DNA of 64,000 bases from Cherax quadricarinatus (lineage: Eukaryota; Arthropoda; Malacostraca; Decapoda; Parastacidae). Where the stretch lies: assembly GCF_038502225.1 (NCBI RefSeq), contig NC_091352.1, forward strand, positions 20,676,216 to 20,740,215, read 5' to 3'. How positions within the stretch are numbered: the first letter of the stretch is position 1; each line of letters begins with the position of its first letter. Positions 58,601 to 64,000 of the stretch are shown piece after piece. The notes under the pieces are model-generated. The model was not told where the DNA came from. It worked only from the letters and a program-made list of their open reading frames with translations, and did not search any database. Made by a program: the position numbers and the translations under genes.

Positions 58601-58873
58601 GATGCAATAATCAAATGTTTCAAATGCTCTGACGAAGATACGGAAAAGAAATGAAACAGTAAAAATAGTGAACTTTTGTAGACACCCACAATCTTGGATA
58701 TATGCAAAAGCACATTCATTTGAGTTTTCAACTGACTAACTTTTTAGAGGAAACTTAAGAAGACTTTTCAGTCCGTCCTCAAACATTAGCAAGTCACTAA
58801 TGAGAAAAATGGGGAGAATACCATAAGATAGGTGGGAAGAGACTCCTCGCTTTTCACTTTTTCATGCAGTTGA
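55692..58873. other. 3-kb mostly unassigned DNA
   Basis: It contains the SINE head at 56270-56350, a SINE 3'-end-like segment at 57488-57545 (CAGGAGCTAAGATTCAATCC, CTGCAAACTATGC) and a GT-rich low-complexity run at 58320-58460. A 97-residue lysine-rich minus-strand frame (56769-57062) has no motif I know. Confidence 0.4.
56270..56350 (-). mobile_element. tRNA-like SINE head
   Basis: Minus strand B box GGGTTCAAGCC (56300-56310 reversed), preceded by GCATAGCCATTGACGTATG as a weak A-box region. It resembles the 47.84 kb head in spacing. Confidence 0.5.
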
Positions 58874-58912
58874 GACTTGATAATGGTTCAAGGAGGACCG
58901 AAACCTCATCTA
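58874..58912 (+). ncRNA. Hammerhead-like motif (copy K)
   Basis: GAC, core TTGATAA (58877-58883), an extra T, helix II GGTTC (58885-58889) with GGACC (58895-58899) and loop AAGGA, GAAA (58900-58903), CCTC in place of CGTC, then ATC that pairs with GAC at two of three positions. This is a third helix II sequence class, also seen perfectly paired at 44.2 kb. Confidence 0.5.
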
Positions 58913-59164
58913 AAGTTTTCTCTCCAAAGTTTTTATAACTTGTAATTTGCTCCAGGTACGGAATTGTGGCTTCTTTTCATTGTGACTTCTGTTCCGTCAT
59001 GAAATGGTTCAGTAACTCAGTCCGCCTTCAGTGAGTCAGGTTACCGGATCAGTCCACGATACTGTCATAATGTTATTTACACGATATTGTGAAATTTATA
59101 ATTCACCTATAAGAAATATCCAGAATATTTGTAGTAACTTTCCCATAGCGTGAATCCCAGCACG

Positions 59165-59450
59165 TATACGCTGTAGTAACAAACCACCACCACCACCATG
59201 ACTCTTACGACACCACACCCACTACAACGACGGCCACAAAGACTACCGCGAAGACCACCATCACCATGTAAAGTCCCATTATTCTCTGCATGTCCTCTAT
59301 TAAGCCGCCGCCGCCGCCGATGCTACCACCACTATCACCAAAAAGAACGCCACTTCCAACACAACACCACCAACACACCACCACTAGCAACACACCACCA
59401 CTATCAACACACCACCACTATCAACATACCACCACAACCATTACACACCA
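59165..59450. repeat. CCA-rich low-complexity and 17-bp repeat
   Basis: CACCACCAC runs, a CCGCCGCCG run at 59304-59318 and three units of ACACACCACCACTATCA near 59385-59425. Confidence 0.85.
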
Positions 59451-60061
59451 CCGCCACGTCAAGTCCCATTATTCTCTGCATATCCCTACCAAGTCAAGAC
59501 CCACTCAGCTAAATCCTCTTATTAAACATAGTTAAAGAAACAGCTGACGATAATCTAAGCATCACAAACTAACACTGTACTGTTGTTATGCCAGACAACA
59601 TCCAAGCTATGGTTAAACACTCAACATTCCAGCAGAAGTCTCATCATCCAAGATAAACTCTCTACATTCAAATAACGCTCACAACACTGAAGCTAAATTC
59701 ACAACATCAAGGCAAACCACACATTAATCATGCTCTAAACATCCAAGCAAAATTCTAAATTTCCAGGAATGTTACAACATTTATTCTAACATCTCAACAT
59801 CCTAAACACAGCCACACAAATATAAAAATGGCACAGCTACACAAATCACACACGTACAACTCATAGACACAGTTCAAACAACCATTATAATCACAGTCAC
59901 GCAATTCACACACACAAACCAAAGTGCCACACAAATCATTTAGACACAGTTCACACTGCCATAAATTTCACTCAGGCGCGCATTTCCCGCAACCATACAA
60001 ATTACGCAACCACAAACATCACATAGCCACACAAATCGCGCAGCCATGCAAATCAAAACTT
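59451..60061. other. ACA-rich unassigned DNA
   Basis: The plus strand is poor in G. It is rich in ACACA and CAAAC words, with repeated CAAATCACACA-type phrases at 59815-60055. Not coding. Confidence 0.4.
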
Positions 60062-60165
60062 CACAATGACGACGAGAAGGAAGAGGAGGAAGACGAGGGC
60101 GGCGAAGAGGCAAAGGAGGATGAGGAGGAGGAGGAGGAGGAGGAGGAGGAGGAAGACCTGGTGAA
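60062..60165. repeat. GAG/GGA low-complexity tract
   Basis: (GAGGAG)n with GAC and GAA variants, about 100 bp, giving an acidic frame that is not supported as a gene. Confidence 0.9.
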
Positions 60166-60284
60166 CGAATAGGAACTAGATTATTAGAGGAAGAGCTAAA
60201 TATTTCATCAAAGTCCTTCAGTGATCCGGAAAACGAGGGTTGGATCCTAAAACATAACAGTACACAGGATTGTGGGGTTTTGAT

Positions 60285-60705
60285 CGTCAGGAAACAGGAC
60301 AGTCTCTCCTAAAAAGGTTTCACAGGTGGCATTGTTTTGGTCGTCAGGAAACAGGACAGTCTCTCCTAAAAAGGTTTCACAGGTGGCATTGTTTTGGTCG
60401 TCAGGAAACAGGACAGTCTCTCCTAAAAAGGTTTCACAGGTGACATTGTTTTGGTCGTCAGGAAACAGGACAGTCTCTCCTAAAAAGGTTTCACAGGTGG
60501 CATTGTTTTGGTCGTCAGGAAACAGGACAGTCTCTCCTAAAAAGGTTTCACAGGTGGCATTGTTTTGGTCGTCAGGAAACAGGACAGTCTCTCCTAAAAA
60601 GGTTTCACAGGTGGCATTGTTTTGGTCGTCAGGAAACAGGACAGTCTCTCCTAAAAAGGTTTCACAGGTGGCATTGTTTTGGTCGTCAGGAAACAGGACA
60701 GTCTC
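60285..60705. repeat. 57-bp minisatellite, 7.4 copies
   Basis: Seven full units and a 22-bp part unit, nearly identical; one unit differs by G to A. Each starts CGTCAGGAAACAGGACAGTC. Because 57 is 3 x 19, both strands stay open: the minus strand gives 19-residue repeats containing ETVLFPDDQNNATCETF. I see no start context or downstream gene. Confidence 0.97.
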
Positions 60706-63194
60706 ATTCAACAAGGTGTCAGAAGATGGCTGTGCTTTGAGGAAAAGACCCGGAAGTGCTTAGGTCTTGGTAATCCTACCAGAGCTGAGTTTTAACACTT
60801 GTCTATTTAACACAGGGATCACTACATTGTAGATTACCAAGATGGTTCCAGATGCCAGAGGAAGAAAACAGAACAAAACTTGCAGATATAGACAATTATA
60901 TAGACACAAAAATATTGTTAGGTATCCGAAAGCTTCTTTTTTTATCATAATAGTATTTACTTTTTCATTTCGCCCATAACTCGAGAAGTAATAAGACAAC
61001 GGGCTTAAAGTTTACACTGCTTGTGTACGGTAACTAGGGCCAGATTCTGGTAACAACTGGTGGCATGTTCACGAGCCTGTGATCAAAGTTGGTGAACCTA
61101 TTCCCAGCATCCTGGAATCGTTCTGATTTCTTTTTAAATCCTAAGTAGCATGGCTTCAAACGTTTAAAAAAGTTGTCTCCTAATTCTTCGACGCGGAGAA
61201 TGAAATTTGAAGCATATATGCAGATATAACTTTGATCATTGTGTGGAAAATAATGAATAAAAATCCTGTTAACTTGCATTAAATAAATTTCAGTTTGTCT
61301 TCTGAATGGCTGATGCAGCATCTTACGACCCGGATAATACGCAATAAGCGACAGGTTCACGAGGAAATCAGGTATTCAAATGTAAACACACACACAAACT
61401 TACTAAAGGATTTTTCCATTATACTAGCTAACAAAACTCACTTTACGGTAAATCTTTCACGGAAATCGAACTATGCAACCATAATGCTGCTATAATCTCT
61501 CTTAATGGGGCATTAGCTTGGCCGTATCATGTTAAACTATAGGAGAATTCGACTCTGGAATAATCCAGAGGTAATAATGCATTCATAATTGCAATAAAGC
61601 GAGTTGTCATAAACTCAACATCCACACTGCGCTATACAAATTTCTAATTATGGAAATAAGCCTCTCTTATGGTTCCTTGGCTATAAACATTCATTACTTA
61701 TCTTAAAGGCAATGTTACATGTGTCCAGCACACCAGCTACTACAAAATAAAAACACACTGGATCAATACACAAATAACTCGCACATTCTCCTATGTGCAG
61801 GATATTTACACCATTTACTGAACGTGGAGTCAACTCTCCTGGCCTGGGTCTTCAAAACTCACCGCTAACTCAGCAACAACTCCTAAGCAAAGGTAAATTA
61901 GTCCAATTATATCTATTCAGATAATTCAGTCTGGCGTCTACCAGAGCAGCGATGCGCCTACACCACAATTCCCCAGAAATGTAATAAAGAAACAAATCCC
62001 TCCGGTACACCGTAAATTTCAGTGACGGAACTTGATGTAAGAGCAGGACACAACCAACAACATGGCTCTTATTTATGTAAGACTGACCTTTCCTATTTAG
62101 GCGCTGGGCCCAAATTCCATGGTAGGGAGATTTAGTTGAATGCGTCTGGGAGACGACTCTCCAGGTACGCTTCTTTCACTTCCGTAAGCAAAACATTTCC
62201 TTTAAATAACGGAAAAATGTTATAGTTAGTCAAAAAATTTCTTTTGAACGTATTGGAAGTTTAATTATTGCATTGATTTATCTTAACAGTGAAGAAAATA
62301 GCAGTGTCCAAGTAGCTGCGAAATAACTGAATCACGGAGGATTAGTTTTAGTGAGCGTAACAAGAGAGTAACAATATATAAAATTTGCTAATGTATAGAC
62401 CACTGAATAACCTTTTACTCATAATACACTGTAAATATTTAAAACGTCTTGTCTTAAAAGAAGAGTGAATCAGACGCTCTCATTCTTCCCAAATGGCGTG
62501 AATCGTATGCTCTCTACCCCTTCCCAACAAGGAGCGTACAACGAACATTCTCCTTTATTCACCAAGCATCGAACGATCTCACAGCCAAAAAAGAGCGCTA
62601 ATAGAACGCATTAGTGAAATGCACTTTTCTTGCAGTCAACTGGAGAGATTCTCTCTTGAGGAATCGTACGTCCTATGAACAGATAGTTTTATATAAACAC
62701 TTGGGTATTCTAGAAGCTAATTTTGACTACGTTTCAAAGATGCCACTTGTACTGCCCAGATCAGAAATAAGAAATTGGTAATTAGGGCAACAGACCGATA
62801 AGCAAGTATAAACACAATGCATAGCAAACAAATTTTTGATGTTTTGCTCACAACTGAGCTTATTAAGTTTTAAGAAAAATCCAAACCGACATATATTTAA
62901 ATTATGATGAAGGTATGATGCAAGGAGGGAGATTAGGAAGTGGGAGGAGACGTTACAGGTGGCGATGTGGACTAAATTAAATTACTTAAAATTAAAAATT
63001 AAATTGTTTATTTCCTTGCAGTGCTTACAATGTGTGGTTTACATATTATAAAATATTAATTACAAAGAAGTCAACTAGCATGCCTAGGCTTTTCTAGTAG
63101 ACGGTATGGTAGCGCCTGGCGGGCGTAAGAGGTGAACTCTCAGTAGATATACGAAAAGTTTACCATGAAAACACCTTGATTCAGCTGGATGGTG
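60706..63194. other. 2.5-kb unassigned DNA
   Basis: A 108-residue minus-strand frame (61034-61360) is the longest. It has ordinary composition but no motif I recognise. The rest is AT-rich and featureless. Confidence 0.3.
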
Positions 63195-63262
63195 TTTACC
63201 TGGAGTTTACCTGGAGAGAGAGTTCCGGGGGTCAACGCCCCCGCTGCCCGGTCTGTGACCAT
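63195..63262 (-). repeat. 3' end of second LINE family
   Basis: Minus strand: GGGCAGCGGGGGCGTTGACC, CCCGGAACTC, then CTCCAGGTAAACTCCAGGTA. It matches the 46.10-46.17 kb 3' end on the plus strand. Confidence 0.75.
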
Positions 63263-63439
63263 GATGACAGCTGTTCCCAGGCATTGCCTCGTAATCCCGT
63301 TACATGTTAAAATTAGCTTAGTTCTTATCCCACGTTATGAAATTTGTGAGTTTATCTGCATATAATCTGATGTATTTGGATACTGTAAGGATATAGGTTG
63401 CATCAAAGCTATGAGCAGTATTATTTTTAAAGATTCGCC

Positions 63440-63715
63440 GGTATTCTCCGGCCCGGGCCTTTTCCAAGTGGTGGCCCGGCCTTGGCTCCCTGTCTAGGGA
63501 GTGTCTGAGACCTAAGTCTCCCATGGGAGGAGGCACAAGGACCTCCTCATCTTCGAGACCAACTGTCCCCAGGGTAGGCCTCTCTGGTCTGCCATCCCCG
63601 CCCCAAGGGGACTAATGGGAATGACAGTCTTGTGAACTGCAAGGTCAGGCTCAGGCAACTACCCTACCCTAGAAGGGCTGGGAATGGTGTCGATGACCAG
63701 CTATGAGCACTATCT
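63440..63715. repeat. GC-rich block, probable repeat
   Basis: A clearly GC-richer stretch than its AT-rich surroundings (GGCCCGGGCC, GTGGCCCGGCC, CCCCGCCCCAAGGGG). Boundaries are fairly sharp. I suspect a mobile element but cannot name it. Confidence 0.4.
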
Positions 63716-64000
63716 CTTACATAATACTTTCTGCGCCTGATAAAAGGATAATGTAGACACCAGCTAGGCTGTAGTAGACTTCGTCGAAATTAAAGTGGGT
63801 GATGACTTCGATGGTTTTCCAGAATTTCAGCACAGCCAGGGGTTTCCCTTTGAGAGAACTAATGGCCACTTTTTTCGTGGAACAGGAAGCAAAATGTTTA
63901 ACTACCATTACCATTACATCTGTTACTTGCCTGCACTATCTAGTTGATAATCCCACCCTCACTTCCAGGAGTTTCAATCTCGAAGAATTCCAATGCAAAC
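63716..64000. other. Unassigned DNA at window end
   Basis: A 65-residue minus-strand frame (63717-63914) has no recognised motif. Confidence 0.3.

Noticed and set aside
60247..60763. A repeat protein gene from the 57-bp array (155 residues minus, 145 plus)
   Set aside because: A unit length divisible by three leaves both strands open automatically; there is no non-repeat domain, signal peptide or promoter context.
61034..61360. Host gene exon (108 residues, minus)
   Set aside because: No recognisable domain, no convincing start context and no neighbouring exon.

Overview
This window looks like repeat-dominated intergenic or intronic DNA from an arthropod, most probably a decapod crustacean such as a crayfish. 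It is AT-rich, has long TG/CA, CT and GA microsatellites, several non-LTR retrotransposon relics, Penelope-like reverse transcriptase relics and tRNA-derived SINEs. The lineage call rests on my recollection that several of these dispersed repeats are abundant in decapod genomes; nothing in the window proves it. I found no host protein-coding gene, rRNA or functional tRNA that I can defend. Almost all open frames are short, or lie in tandem repeats, or belong to transposable elements.

Layout. 0-6 kb: an RT scrap (200-382), a TG/CA inverted microsatellite, then the best element in the window, a nearly full-length minus-strand CR1-like LINE (about 2.67-5.86 kb) with endonuclease, RT and C-terminal domains broken by two stops and two frameshifts. 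8-12.4 kb: a SINE with perfect 13-bp target duplications inside another repeat, a tRNA-derived SINE, a CR1 fragment, a 650-bp inverted repeat (11.3-11.95 kb) and a second tRNA-headed SINE. 16-27 kb: a second, degraded inverted repeat of the same kind, LINE and SINE scraps, and two same-strand Penelope-like RT relics (21.9 and 24.8 kb). 30-36 kb: a LINE relic, a 6 x 31-bp array, a His-codon-like 12-bp array and a 12 x 20-bp array of ETS-like sites. 38-49 kb: CR1 copies, a 290-bp homopurine tract, (CTG)19, a minisatellite split by a small insertion, a second LINE family at 45.5 kb, a palindrome at 46.3 kb and a 39-bp array of about 22 units. 51-64 kb: a third LINE family (51.5-53.4 kb), several tandem arrays, including a second 12 x 20-bp array and a very homogeneous 57-bp array, and a GC-rich block near the right end.

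The most interesting signal is a dispersed module, seen about a dozen times on both strands, whose core reads as most of a minimal hammerhead ribozyme: CTGATGA or TTGATAA, one extra base, a short helix II, GAAA, then CGTC or CGTT, followed at once by AATAAA-like sequence. Helix II changes sequence between copies yet still pairs (GCTAC/GTGGC, GCCA/TGGC, GCTC/GAGC, GCTTA/TGAGC, GGTTC/GGACC, GGTCC/GGACC). Helix I also co-varies in the better copies (GGA/TCC, TGTA/TACA, GAC/GTT), and the hammerhead 3-8 core pair appears as C-G in one copy and U-A in others. Helix III would be the self-complementary ACGU, so the motif would have to act as a dimer. Three times the module occurs as a head-to-head inverted pair, and once it is a 136-bp insertion flanked by 5-bp repeats. 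Hammerhead ribozymes are known in Penelope-like elements and in retrozymes, and Penelope relics are present here, so I infer a ribozyme-bearing Penelope-related or retrozyme-like family. Self-cleavage is not shown.
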